Shown here: piece after piece, positions 44,431-55,992 of the stretch
Position numbering within the stretch: the first letter of the stretch is position 1
Layout: the number at the start of each line of letters is the position of its first letter
Source: Tupaia tana
Taxonomy: Eukaryota; Chordata; Mammalia; Scandentia; Tupaiidae
Direction: 5' to 3'
Length of the DNA: 64,000 bases
NCBI GenBank assembly: GCA_026018925.1
Contig: JAKSZU010000008.1
Location: 12,317,626-12,381,625, forward strand
The notes under the pieces: generated by a model
The model's database searches: none
Seen by the model: only the letters and a program-made list of their open reading frames with translations
What the model was told of the DNA's origin: nothing
Position numbers and translations under genes: made by a program

Positions 44431-46357
44431 AACAAGGCTCTCCAACATTCCCAAAGGACCATTTACATGGCTGCTGAGTGCTATGACCTGAGACCTGTGC
44501 TCGGCCAAGCGAAGTCAATGAATTCCCAGAGGGACCGGATATCATCTAGTCAATTACACTGTCCAGGGCCGCAGTACTCTCGTTTAATGTTCTGAAGGAT
44601 TCATTGCCCTCACTTGATTCTCAAAGAATGGTTAATGGTTACTGGCTCCTCAGAGGATACCCTCGGTCTTAAGATTAGGACTTAATAGCTTGATCATGAT
44701 GTCAACAGTAAAGGTGTTTACTGAGCTCTCAGATCCACACTATACTACTCCTGACTCGGATTAACTCAACCATCTCTCACCTTAGGGAATTTACAACCTG
44801 CATTCCAAAATGGGTGTGTTGTTTTGTTTTGTTTTTTACATTGCAAACTTAAGGGTATTAAGATCTCTGTACCCTGACTAATCATTCCTTTTTGAATGAT
44901 CAGAAAGGCAAAGCCAAGGAAAGGCCTAGCAGTTCATCGTCCCAGGCAGGCTAGCACCTACAGACCAGAACAGCAGTTAAGGATGTGGCCAATGACTCAG
45001 GGGAAGGTTTGTAGACACTGGTCCCAAAGGCTTGTAATAGAATCATATATGAAAATGCTTCTTCTCAGGTATTGCATGCTTCCGTGTGTGGGAAAGCCAG
45101 GAGCCTGACCTCCAGGATGATAAAGCCGTGATTTTCTTTCTCAGCTCTGCAGCACACAGCAAAAACCCTAACAGGAATCTGAACAGACTGGCAATGCCTA
45201 AAGGATCCTCTTTGATTTTCGCTACTCAGCAGCAAGCAATGCATTCTGAGCATGTAAAGTAGCTCAGCTGAGTTGAACAGCTGACTCGATGCTTTTCATA
45301 AAAAAGCTACTCACAGCCAAAACCAGGGGAATCGATTTCTTCACTCATATCAGCAACACAGCTGAGGCTGAGGACGCTAAGGCTCATTTAAATGACGCTG
45401 GGCAGCAAAGTATGATGTCTCACCTGGTGGGGCTGAGGGGAGAGTGACATTTATCTGGGAATTGAAATAAGCACTGTTTGTCATCCTCATACCGAGAGAA
45501 CATTGACGGAAACATCCAAGGCTGATGCCTGATCTGACGCGAAGTTAGACTACGAACCAGAAAGGAGAAAGAGGTCAGTGCCGGCGGTCTGGAGTGAAGA
45601 ATTATACTTCACTGCTCTGCACATCCTGCACCAGTGTGCTGCATACAGACGGCATACCCCGCCAATCACAGCCCCGACTGAAGTGAGAGCATTTCGGCAC
45701 TTTGCAAACTGTGGGGCTGGATATTTCTGGTCTTAAAAACAGGGGGCCTCCTTACGAATCAATGTGGTGAGGCTGCCCATGCATCTAGTCCTTGCTTATC
45801 AGGAGACCAGATCAAAGCTGGTGCAACTCCATGTCTGCTGGCCATGTTTGCTGGCCACGCACAAACTGCCATGCACCCGTGGACACCATGCTGGTGTTCA
45901 GTTTACAGGCTCTTGTGAAGACAGCCTGTATAGTATCCCCAACTGCACGGGTGTGACGTGTATTCATGTTGGGGGAATTCACTTTATAAGCTAAGTGATA
46001 TGTAGTAATTGAATATATAAAAGAAATAAAATTAAAAGATAATGTTGAAGCATAAACTACAGGATGTGGACATTTTCTCTCATGACTGTATCCCTGACAG
46101 ATCTGTAGGAAAATGCAGTATGGAGAATGAAGAAACCTGATGGAACAAATTTTGTGACAAACTGTGGGCAAATGTAACACACCGAGCAATGCCTGCACCG
46201 TGAAACTAACCTCAAGGAGAAAAGCCCAAGGGCACAACTTCTTTTTTAAATTTTAATTGCAGTTCATCCAAGTACAAAAGTCTTGTCAAATCATTAAAAG
46301 GAATTACTAATTAAGATGATTGTAAAGTATTTTATGATTATGAAATTCACTATAGAA
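44431..46357. other. Single-copy-looking stretch, about 1.9 kb
   Basis: The longest stretch here without a SINE or recognised old repeat. GC is slightly raised and CpGs are retained around 44930-45830 (ctgacgcgaag, gtgccggcggtctgg). ORFs up to 141 codons exist but none is supported. It is a candidate for conserved noncoding or unrecognised transcribed DNA. Confidence 0.35.
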
Positions 46358-46367
46358 AGTTCGAGTC

Positions 46368-46641
46368 TTTTTTTTTTTTACCTTTTTTTTTTTTTTTTTT
46401 TTGGAGAGGTTTTTGCTATAGGGCACGTGTGCTCACCAGAAAGAGAGAGACAGAAAGTGAGAAATCACCCTCCAGGGGGGATGGCCATGCCACAATCCCT
46501 TCTCCTCCATTCTCCTCTCGGGATCTTGGGCATGCACGCACACGTGCCCGGTGTGAGTTTAAGCCACCAGGTCCGGGACTCAAACCACAGTTAACTACAT
46601 GGGAGTCCAATGACATAGCCATTATGCCAACTGCTGGCCCC
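46368..46641 (-). mobile_element. Young form A SINE
   Basis: Near-consensus reverse copy with a long T tail broken by ACC. TSD agttc(g/t)agtc at 46358-46367 and 46642-46651. Confidence 0.95.
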
Positions 46642-46770
46642 AGTTCTAGTCATTTTAAGAATAAAACAAAGCCATGCTCTTACTATAAAATAAAGTACAC
46701 CTTATCAAAATATACGCTTTAGTGTCCCATGTCGTTTGTTTTATATTTATCCTGAAGGGTGTAGGCTCCG

Positions 46771-46980
46771 GGTGGGACTGGTGGGTCAGCAGTGATGCAC
46801 TGTTTCAGTCATGCTGGGTCCATGGGTTCAGTCCCCGGCTGATCTGTATATCCTGCTGTGCACACCCATGATCCTGGCTGGCTGGGAGGACTGTGGGGAC
46901 ATTGAGGGGTGAGACTCTGTTGAGGGTGCCTGTATTTCTCTCTCTCTGCCTCTCACTATTATGAAAAAATTTTTCTTTTT
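46771..46980 (+). mobile_element. Form C SINE
   Basis: GGTGGGACTGGTGGGTCAGC head, gggttcagtccccggctga at the box B position, gaggactgtggggacattga body, CT-rich run. Related in layout to the copy at 4836. Confidence 0.68.
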
Positions 46981-46991
46981 TTTTTAAAAGG

Positions 46992-47145
46992 AGGGCCAGC
47001 AGGTGGTGTGGTGGTTAAGGCATTGGAATCCGACATCATTGACCATGGTTCAAGCCCCAGACCTGACAGCTTGCTTTTTCCCTTTCTCTTTCTCTCTTTC
47101 TCTGGTGAGCACACACGCCTGATAGTAAAACTAAGATAATAATAA
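46992..47145 (+). mobile_element. Short (form B) SINE
   Basis: Head AGGGCCAGCAGGTGGTGTGG, GGTTAAGGCATTGGAATCC, GGTTCAAGCCCC, then directly a CT-rich run with tggtgagcacacacgcctga and an ATAATAATAA tail. Confidence 0.88.
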
Positions 47146-47159
47146 TAATAAAACAAAGA

Positions 47160-48765
47160 AATGAATATTTAAAAAGAGGGTGTGAACATCTCAAAGATTT
47201 GGGAGGAAGCTCAATGTATGTGGCTTTTAAAAATAAAATGTGACTAGAAGAAGCTGCTGCTAACAGGATACATGGGAGGATTAGCAGAGGGTTGAAATAG
47301 TTCTGCCTCTATCCTCTCCCCATCCCTTATAAGAGCTGGGTATCAAGGATAGTAGCCTAATCTCTGGTCACCTAACAGATGGTTTTGCCTCTAAGACCAG
47401 ATAAACACCCCATCCTGAAGAGTTCTTGGAGACCCTCACAAACAGACACAACTCTTCAGAAAGCATCCTGCTACCCTGGCCTGGGAAGGTAGGAGAGTGG
47501 CGTTTTCTGCCTGAGACTCTGCAGCAGCTCTTGGTACTGAGGCTCTTGGTGCAAGAACATTCTCAAAGAGCCTTAACCACTCCTATATTTGGAATCCTAG
47601 AGGATCCATTGGGAATATTCGAGAAGAATGTGGTTGTGCTATTGATGCCAAGAGAAAAAAATGGTCTAGGGTGAAATGATGCTCACCATTTGGCTAAATG
47701 GAATTGATGTTGGAATATGTTCAGAGACAGGTCAATAATATGCTCATAGAAAATTCAAACTACTTATTCTGTGCTATTTGGAATTCATTTGGGTCACGGC
47801 CAAAGGAAGCTCTTTTGGTTTTCAGGTGAGACTCGGTGCCTAGGTTATGATTAACGACCCATGTACATTTTTGCAAAAGCAAGAGTTACTCTTGGCATGT
47901 TCTGGAGAAAATCCAATTACAGTAATTTCGCCTCTTTCATTTCTCTCTAGAGGTAATTCATTTCTCTTGATCCTGGATAATCCTAAAACCCTTGGGGACT
48001 CTCATTTTATTTCCAAAGTATCTTATAGAGGTCATATACAATAAACCTTTCCAGAGGGAAAAGAACTAAATAAATAATTTAAATCAAAGAATATCTCAGT
48101 AATACTATAACTAATCTCCACTTCTTCCATTCACCAGTTGGAGCCTGTCTGGTTTTCTTTAATCAAAAGATCTTCTGTATCTAAACTGCATTGTCCCACG
48201 TTCTCTCAAGAATAAATTTAAGTTAGGGTGTCTTTTTCTCAGGGGTTGTATTAAGTAAAGAAATAAATACATAAATCCCTTTTTATAAAGCTTCATGTGG
48301 TCTTCACAAGGTCACTAGATGACTAATTCCTACTTTCAATTTGATTTCAGAAGCCCTGCAAGGTCACTGTGCAAAATCATTTCACTTGAGTCATAGAATG
48401 TAAAATTCAGTAAGTTTGGACCTTATGGGGACTGTGTCAAGGAAGTCGGCATTGCAGGTTGGTTTCACAAAACCTGCCTTCCCAGTTTGCCAAGGGGTAA
48501 CTGAATCCTGTTCTTTATGTTGTCTCATGATGTACCATCTCAGATCAGTGCCCTGTCTGCATAATGGAACATTTCAGAGAAGTATAAAATTTTAAATTGC
48601 CTTTTCTCTACAGATTTTCCCATGGGAAATAAAAAATGCATTCTATCCTCCATTAAGACGGAGAAGGAGCAACAACAGACTATTCAACTCGACTCCCAAC
48701 CACAATGACAACCATCCTGAGAGAGCTTATGAGCTTGTGTTGTTTCTTAGCTCGTTCAATGCACT
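47160..48765. other. Unassigned sequence, about 1.6 kb
   Basis: No recognised gene or repeat. A polypyrimidine-AG (tgccttttctctacag, ending 48613) precedes a 28-codon frame starting at 48623, but nothing else supports an exon. Confidence 0.35.
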
Positions 48766-48769
48766 GCTT

Positions 48770-48890
48770 ACTTATTCTTTATTATCACTCCTCCTGTAAA
48801 GCTTAGGAAACTGAGACATTGAGAGGTTCAGTGATTTGTCTAAGCTCATGCCATAGTAAATGGCAGAACCAGATTTAAACCTAGGAAAAA
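48770..48890 (-). mobile_element. MIR SINE
   Basis: Plus strand shows cttaggaaactgagacattg, gtgatttgtctaagctcatg and gtaaatggcagaaccagatt, a good match to the reversed MIR core. Confidence 0.85.
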
Positions 48891-49007
48891 TATCAAATGA
48901 AAAGCAGCATCTAATTGATAACAGCTTAATTCAGTATCAGTTCTTAAAAATATCCATTAGTAGGACATTATATTTAAAAATGATCAAATTCCTATTGCAA
49001 GCATTCT

Positions 49008-49279
49008 TTTTTTTTTTTCTTTGAGAGGTTTTTGCTATAGGGTGCGTGCGCTCGCCAGACAGAGAGACAGAGAAAGAGACAGAGAGACAGAAAGCGAGAA
49101 ATCACCCCCCAGGAGGGATGGCCACACCGCAATCCCTTCTCCTCCATTCTCCTCTCGGGTCTTGGGCACGCACGCACACGTGCCCAGTGTGAGTTTTTAA
49201 GCCACCGAGTCCGGGACACGAACCGCAGTCGACTACATGGGAGTCCAGCAACATAGCCATTACGCTAACTGCTGGTCCC
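49008..49279 (-). mobile_element. Young form A SINE
   Basis: Near-consensus reverse copy with many CpGs. A perfect 14-bp TSD, attgcaagcattct, flanks it (48994-49007 and 49280-49293). Confidence 0.97.
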
Positions 49280-49293
49280 ATTGCAAGCATTCT

Positions 49294-49635
49294 GTAAGCA
49301 AGGATCTGTGGCTCCCTAGCAGGGTAGTAGATGAACTGCTGTTTTATCTAAACATGTATGGGCATTTGTCTGTGCATAAAGGTCAAAAGTGTTTTAAAAA
49401 ATAATTAGAATAATAATAATAATGATTGGGGAAAACATAGAAAAGATATGGAATGTTGAAGCGGGGAGATTAATGTCTCTGTACTGACTGACATGCATGG
49501 CATTCCCTTTTGAAAAAGCAATGTAATACACTGTAAAGTTGTATGTAATCCAATGTAATATAAAGAAGATTATGATGATAATAAAAAATAAATAAATAAA
49601 TAAAGCATCAATGAAATTCTCAAAGGGCTCCTTTT
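49294..49635. other. Unassigned AT-rich sequence
   Basis: About 340 bp ending in an AAATAAATAAATAAATAAA run. No recognised gene. Confidence 0.4.
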
Positions 49636-50022
49636 TTTTGGTTTGAATGTGTCCCCCAAAGTTTCATGTGTTGGAAACTTAACTGCCATTGCCATACAAT
49701 TAAGAGGATTAAAAGTTAATTTTATTATGGTGTTGAGAGAGATGGTCTTTGGAAGGAAATTAGGATCAGAGTGAGACCTCCATGATTGAATACACATGGG
49801 TTTATTAGGAGACACAAATACAGACACAAAGTATGCCAAAGTTCTTGCCAGGTGATGCCCTGTGCTCCCATGGGACTCTATAGATAGCCTTCACCAGGAA
49901 GAAGGCCCTCACCAGGTGTAGCTATGAGCCTTGGACTTCAATCATGAGCCACATACATCTCTATTCTTTATAAATCACTCAGTATGGCATTCAGTTTTTA
50001 ATGACAGAAAGGTGGACTAAAA
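49636..50022 (+). mobile_element. MLT1A-type (ERVL-MaLR) solo LTR
   Basis: Begins TGGTTTGAATGTGTCCCCCA followed by gtttcatgtgttggaaactt. Has gaaggccctcaccaggtgta and ctttataaatcactcag, and ends ggtggactaaaaca. Full-length, old and noncoding. Confidence 0.88.
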
Positions 50023-50449
50023 CAGGATCTGAAATAGCACTCTTCCTCGAATAAACTTCTACCAAGACCTGAAGACCCACACTGTACAACTTTCTCTAAC
50101 ATTGCACCAAGACTGGCAATCGGTGCTTAGCAAGGTAAGGCTTTTAAACATATCTATTTTAACAATTTTTTAATTTCTCTGATCTACCCAATAGTAAAAA
50201 TGAGCTGAGCTGTCAGTGAACTATGTGACTGTGACATGATGCCAGTTCCATCAGCTAAAGCAGCATTGTTCTAAACTTACACTAAGAAAACTCTGCTAGG
50301 TTTTCAAATGCACCAACTCAATATTTAATCTAGTTTCGTTGGACTTGCTGTCAGTAAAATTTCCTAACACAGCAAAAGTTTGATCATCGATGTTGTGTGT
50401 TTTCATTCTTTCTTACATCTTGGTTCTTTTAATAGACATTTGGAGAATC
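50023..50449. other. Unassigned sequence
   Basis: About 430 bp with no recognised feature. Confidence 0.4.
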
Positions 50450-50712
50450 TATTTATTTTTTAATTCATGATAGAGCACATGTGCATTCATGAGAAAGAGA
50501 GAAAGATGGAGAAGAGAAGCACCTTCCACAGGCCGTGGTCATACCATAATCTCCTTCTTCCAGTCCTCCTGCTCACCAGGATCCTAGGCACGTGTGCATC
50601 TTGCATGTTTCAGGCTGACTGCGCCAAGAACTCAAACCATGGTTGGCATGTGGCTTCCAGCTCTGTGTCCTTCCACAGTTTAGCATGCTACCAGCTATGC
50701 CACAGAGCCTGG
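50450..50712 (-). mobile_element. Form C or old A-type SINE
   Basis: Reverse copy: attcatgatagagcacatgt tail side with GA-rich run, ggtcataccataatctcctt body, degraded head ending near the cagctatgccacagagcctg stretch. Confidence 0.75.
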
Positions 50713-50803
50713 AAAGGGGAATTTGTATTATGGGCATGACAATCAGGTACCATTTGAAATAAAATCCCTTACTAAGAGTTTTTTAAAATCTTGTTTACAA
50801 AAG

Positions 50804-51018
50804 TTTATTTATTTGTTTATTCCATGAGCAACATAGCCAGAGAGTCAGAGACCTGGACAGGGTCTCATGCCATGCTCCACCCTCAGCTCCAGTCAGCTCA
50901 GATCATGAACACATGCACACCTAGGATACTCAGGGGGTCTCTGATTGCAAACTCAATCTTCTCATGTGGGTCAGCCTCGCAGAGTGTTGTGTTACTGCTG
51001 TGCTACCACCTGGCCCCC
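50804..51018 (-). mobile_element. Older (form C) tRNA-derived SINE
   Basis: Reverse copy: tttatttgtttattccatga tail side, catgctccaccctcagctcc body, head end tgctaccacctggcccc. Confidence 0.8.
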
Positions 51019-51029
51019 TAAAAATCAAT

Positions 51030-52500
51030 TTTGATATGCTAAATGTCATTGGCAAATGCCATTGTTGCAATTGTTGCAGGCCAGGTTTTCCAAAAGCGTA
51101 TGCTGAGATGGAGTTTGGCACCTAGGGTATCTATTGGTAATTGACATCAGTGGGCAGGAGGGAGAGGAAGCACAGTTGAGTAGAAGGAGAAGCAAATTAC
51201 AGTGCTGGCACAGCAAAGCTCAGCTATCTCAGCGAGAAGCTCTGCAGCTATTTAAGGGGCCTTCAAAAAGTTCACAGAAATATTATAAAAACTATGCATG
51301 GATTTCAAGTATATGTTTACACCAAAATAATCCATACTTTAATTCTATTTTTCAATGAGTCTGCTAATGTGGTCCAGCAGAGCTCACAGGTCTCAGGGTG
51401 AGGTGCTGGGCCTGTGTATCCCTGCCTCCACCCATCCTCTGATAGACAAGCCTTGAGGAAGAAGCAGGCGTGCAGCTGAGCCAACCCCTCCAGGAGCTAA
51501 CAGCTGGCCTACCTGCCTAGGACTGGGGTCCAAGTCCTTCCTCCCAGAGTTATTTAGGGCTGGCCTCTTCCTGTCCTCCCAGTGCCTTTGCCACTTGGAC
51601 CCAGTGCTTTCTCTCAGCATGGACAACAGCTCATTCAGGACTTTGAAGCTGTCTTTCCTTCGGAGATGCTGAGAAGAGAAAGGTCAGCAGCATAAACCAC
51701 AGTGCCTGCCACGGCTGCCAGTCTCAAGGTCTCAAGGTCTCAGAGTTGTCACTTTACACCCTCTTCCTTCTTCCCTAACCGGAAGCCAGCACTTTTGTCC
51801 TTAGGAGTTTCCCTGGCGGCATGACAAAATTTTTATCCTGTGGCCTTAGCCCTTGGTCTCCTATGCCCTTCTTGGAATATGGCTGGTGTGTTAACCAGTC
51901 ACCTCAACGCTGATAAAAGAACACAAAGAGGGAACCAAGTGTCTCACTGGGTGCTAAATATCTTTCTCTCACTTCCTGTTGAGTGACAGCAGTCCTCCCT
52001 TATGGTTATCTGGGTCACTCACTCCTTCTTGCCTGTTGTCCTCTTAGCACAAAGTCTGGGTGTCCAGGAGGCAGTAGCAGTTGATAATCCAATGAGACCT
52101 TTACTGTGTCCTCAGTGGAACCAGAGTCTCTACACTTCCATAGCCAGAGTTGTGGGAAGCGGAAGCACAAATCCCTGAAGGTAGTCACTGGAGATGGTCA
52201 TCTGTAGGGCCAACTCCACACCCACTCCTCGGATCCTCGGTCCAAGTCTCCTTCCGGTTGCTAATGCCGAGCGTGTTACGACCTCTGACACACAGCATAT
52301 CCTGCACTCCGAGTTGACACTTCGGCTGAGCCCTTAGCAAGCTGTTCCAATGCACTGTCAGGGTGGCCACCTCTGGGTGGACAACTCCTAAGAGAGCCAT
52401 GACTCCCATGGGCCACTTCCCCCATGTCTTTGATATGATATGGAAACCTGTGTTAGAATTTCTGCTTTCTTGCATTTCTCAAATGTTTGAAAATTGCACC
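51030..52500 (-). other. Possible decayed ERV (LTR plus internal) in reverse
   Basis: This GC-richer 1.4 kb holds no gene. The start (caggttttccaaaagcgtat, gagatggagtttggcaccta) vaguely recalls a reversed ERVL-type LTR, and the remainder could be an internal region. Broken in all frames. A MITE lies within it (51255-51362). Confidence 0.3.
51255..51362. mobile_element. Mariner-like MITE, right end degraded
   Basis: Left end gggccttcaaaaagttcaca, centre actatgcatggatttcaagt and caccaaaataatccatac, right end decayed. Third best of the four copies. Confidence 0.75.
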
Positions 52501-52985
52501 ATCTATCTTGTATACCACTGTTGATCATTTCTATTCACCTGTCATTCTCTTTCATCTCAAAAATCTTAATTCTTCCGAAACCAAAACCTGAGAGTTACCT
52601 TCCCATTGTACTTAAATGAACTAGTGAGGGGGGGAAAAAAAGAAAAAACAAACAAACAAAAAAAACCTTATCCATGATTCTTTCTTTTCTTTTCCTATTA
52701 AATCTTAAAATGAAAAAAATATAAAAATCTGTATTTTGAGCTACTCTGAAGGAAAAGGTCAGGTATGGAAACAGATTTTTACCAAGAAATATCGTTGGTG
52801 GAAGATGTTGTTTCCTAATGACAAATGTAGGCTTTGTTTCAGTGTTTAGAAGAAGACATTTTCACTATCCTATAAACCTTTTAGATTCTTTTTCTAACAC
52901 ATAGTAGCACAATTTTACAGCCCCTCATATTAGATTTAGAATTTCACTCATGTTTTAAAATCTGTACTTACAAATACCCATTAAC
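52501..52985. other. Unassigned AT-rich sequence
   Basis: A-rich and T-rich blocks with no recognised gene or repeat. Confidence 0.4.
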
Positions 52986-52989
52986 GACC

Positions 52990-53075
52990 AGCTTGAAATC
53001 AAGCTGACCTCAGAGAGAAGTGACGGCAGCTGACGGTTCGCGAAGGCGCCCGCACAGTCGGGAGAGCTGGTAAGT
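52990..53075 (+). promoter_or_regulatory. CpG cluster ending at a consensus splice donor; candidate first exon
   Basis: AGCTTGA-AA-TCAAGCT (52990-53005) is a perfect palindrome. After it, 53018-53062 holds seven CpGs (tgacggcagctgacggttcg, cgaaggcgcccgcacagtcg), unlike the CpG-poor flanks. It ends gagagctg followed by GTAAGT (53070-53075), an ideal 5' splice-site match. This could be a first exon of an unrecognised transcript, or a chance motif in an unrecognised repeat. No coding frame is claimed. Confidence 0.3.
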
Positions 53076-53220
53076 CCAAGGTTTCGATGGCAGGCCTACT
53101 TTGTTTCCCCTCTAATCACTGGAAAGTGTAATGATTTCTAAACCAAATGATAAAAATTGTTGACATTTATGCGTTTAACAAAAGGATAACCAAAAACTAC
53201 AATACTGCTTTTTTCTTTCC

Positions 53221-53380
53221 TTTTTTAAAAAATTATTTATTTATTTTTATTTGTTCATTCATTTATTTTAATTTGACCAGAGAGAGAGATGGAAAGTGAG
53301 AAAGCAAGCCACCAGGTCCAGGACTCAAACTATGGTCGGCCACGTGGGAGTGTCCAGTGCCTTAGCCAGCACACCACCAC
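53221..53380 (-). mobile_element. Short (form B) SINE
   Basis: Reverse copy: atttatttta atttgaccag tail side, GA-rich run, gaaagcaagccaccaggtcc and a head ending agccagcacaccacc. TSD-like actgcttttttctttc on both sides. Confidence 0.87.
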
Positions 53381-53435
53381 TGCTTTTTTTTCTTTAACAA
53401 CATGATCTTTTCTGATCTATTTTTTTCTTCAGTTG

Positions 53436-53688
53436 TTTTTTTAAGAGATTTTTGCTATAGGGTGCATGTGCTCATTGGAGAGACAGAGAGAAACAGAGAG
53501 ACAAAAAGTGAGAAGTAACCCCCCCGGGGAGGATGACTGCACGACAATCCCATCTTCTCCATTCTCCTCTTAGGGTTTTGGGCATGCACAGACACATACA
53601 TGAGTTTCAAGCCTCCAGGTCTGGGATTCAAACTGCTGTCAGCCACATGGTAGTCCAGCGCCTTAACTACCATGCCACCTATTGGCCC
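53436..53688 (-). mobile_element. Form A SINE, diverged
   Basis: Reverse copy: gctatagggtgcatgtgctc, gaggatgactgcacgacaat body, head end catgccacctattggcccc. Confidence 0.9.
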
Positions 53689-53715
53689 CTTTAGGTTTTT
53701 TTTTTTTTTTTTTTA

Positions 53716-53904
53716 AGATTATTTTGTTATTTAGTTATCTATTTATTTGTTATTCTTTAATTTGCTATGGGGTACATGTGCTCACCAGAGAGAGACAGAG
53801 AGAGAGTGAGAGAAATTAGAAAGCAATCTTCCAGGTCTGGAACTCCAAACCCAGTCAGCCATGTGGAAGTTCAGCACCCCAATTACCACAGCACCTGCTG
53901 TCCC
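53716..53904 (-). mobile_element. Form B SINE with a form A-like 3' end
   Basis: Reverse copy without the long body, yet its tail side reads tttgctatggggtacatgtg as in form A, then gaaagcaatcttccaggtct. This links the two forms. Head ends ccacagcacctgctgtcccc. Confidence 0.87.
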
Positions 53905-53918
53905 CAATCATTACTGAT

Positions 53919-54171
53919 TTTTTTGGGGGGAGAGAGGTTTTTTTGCTATTGGGCATGTGTGCTTGCCAGAAAGACAGAGAGAGACGAGAGACAGAAAGTG
54001 AGAAGTCACCCCCCAGGGAGGATGGCCACACCACAATCCCTTCTCCTCCATTCTCCTCTCGGGATCTTGGAGGCATGTCTGGCATGAGTTTAAGCCACCA
54101 GGTCCAGGACTCGAACTGCAGTCGACTACATGGGAGTCCAGTGACATAGCCATTACACCAATTGCTGGTAC
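53919..54171 (-). mobile_element. Form A SINE, lightly diverged
   Basis: Reverse copy missing about 12 bp of the GTGCGTGCGTG segment (cttggaggcatgtctggcat). TSD ccaatc(a/c)ttactgat on both sides (about 53904-53918 and 54172-54186); its left copy overlaps the head end of the previous SINE. Confidence 0.95.
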
Positions 54172-54302
54172 CAATCCTTACTGATCTTGAAGGAGTGTGA
54201 AGTAATGTAATATTTCATGCCAGGTACTGAATGGACACGGCAATTTAGTAGTTCATTTTTGAGGCACTATTACAATTGGCATGTTTCTTATCTCAGTTTT
54301 TT

Positions 54303-54580
54303 TTTTTTTTTTTTTTTTGGAGAGTTTTTTTTTTTTTTTTGCTATAGGGCGCGTGTGCTCGCCAGACAGACAGAGAGAGACAGAGAGACAGAAAGCAGGA
54401 AATCACCCCCCAGGGGGGACGGCCACGCCGCAATCCCTTCTCCTCCATTCTCCTCTCAGGATCTTGGGCACGCACGCACACGCACCTGGCGTGAGTTTTA
54501 AGCCACCGGGTCCGGGACGCGAACCGCAGTCGACTACGTGGGAGTCCAGCGACATAGCCATTACGCTAACTGCTGGTCCC
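54303..54580 (-). mobile_element. Young form A SINE
   Basis: Near-consensus, CpG-intact reverse copy; tail has two T runs separated by GGAGAG. TSD cttatctcagtttttt lies at about 54287-54302 and 54584-54599. Confidence 0.96.
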
Positions 54581-54599
54581 CATCTTATCTCAGTTTTTT

Positions 54600-55992
54600 A
54601 TGGTGGTATGATTGCAGTAATTGAAAATAGATAGTAAAAACAACTCCTTCGCTGCCTGTCTTTCCAGCCAAAGTAGAGATTGAATCAAAGGAATCTATTA
54701 CCTGGAAAACAAATCTGGATCATAACAATAGACATGGTGGTAGCACTTGCCCAAGCGCCATAGCCTAATGAGGCTAATTAGATTCTGAAAACTGTATTTC
54801 TACTAAAGGCATGACAATTTTAATTTAAACTTCCCTTACTCAGCTGGTCTGAAGAACTATAAAATACATTTTATGGTACTGCTGATTATAAATCTCCATA
54901 GAAAATGCAACACAATGCCGATTAAATCTGTAGCCTCAGAGAGTTTCAGCAAATGAGCTTTGCATGAGACATACAGGCCAACCATCCATCTTCCTATAAG
55001 TAGTATTTATATTTTAAGTAAATTAACAAAAAAAATCATAATAAATAGTGTAATTTAATATTTACTGAATAATTTTTCTGGAGTGTCTCTAAAGACAAGA
55101 AAATGAATGTTTCTTCTGTATATCAATAATTAAATAAGCCAAAGAAATTCTCTGAACAGAAAATTAGCTATAAATTCTTAAATGTGGTAAAGTATGAGCA
55201 AGTGTCTTCTTAAGACACAGTTAATATATTGGCTATTCTGTTTCAACTGTATTCAAATTACCAATATATTATTACCTAAGCATGCAAAAAGAGCTATTTA
55301 GTTGGTTATGCAAACTCCACAAGACTCCTCAAATATTTTCATACTTGTTGAAAATATTCAACTGCTCTTTTATTTTCTGAGAAAATAATTTTAATATACA
55401 TAAAGAATATCCCAAAAGAGTCGAATATAAAGATGTAATCTTCGGTTTTCTTTAGGATCATTATTCTTCTATTAATAGAAATTTTATAGGTATTTGAATT
55501 CAATAAATCAGTACTAAAACCATAAATTTTGTTAGGAAAAGCAAGGCAATGAAATCTACATTCTTATTTCAAGACATTTTATCTGCTAAACTTTAACACA
55601 ATCATTTCCGAATTCAATTATATAATCAGTTCTGCTTTTATTAAAGAGTTCTCATATTTTTATTTAAAGTGATGATTTAAATAAGATGATTCCTATATCT
55701 CTGATTATATGAATGCAGGTGAGAAAGTTTGGTAAGTAGGTATAAGCAAGAGGATAACAAGTTATGAAAATTTTTTAGAATATTAGTGAGAAATGCAAAT
55801 AATAATAAATCTGTCCATGAGAAAACATATGCCTCTTAGAAAGGCCAGCTTGAACTTTAATATCTCTGTGTTAGTTTTTAAAACTCCCTCCAGGTCACAG
55901 GAAATAGTCATGCCTGATTTCTAGGCCCGGCTCTGTGGCATGCTAAATAAAGCCACCCAGTATCTACATCTTGCCCCTCTCTCTCTCTTTTT
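54600..55992. other. Single-copy-looking AT-rich sequence, 1.4 kb
   Basis: No recognised repeat. The part at 54740-54980 has mixed composition with homeodomain-like cores (atgaggctaattagattctg) and suggests conserved noncoding DNA, which only alignment can show. Confidence 0.35.

Noticed and set aside
48598-48710. Splice acceptor followed by a short ATG frame
   Set aside because: A polypyrimidine-AG plus 28 codons is common by chance; no donor, conservation or protein match supports an exon.
54350-54357. GCTATAGG in reversed SINEs looks like the start of a phage T7 promoter
   Set aside because: Only the last bases match, the upstream promoter part is absent, and the motif is the conserved SINE 3' end.
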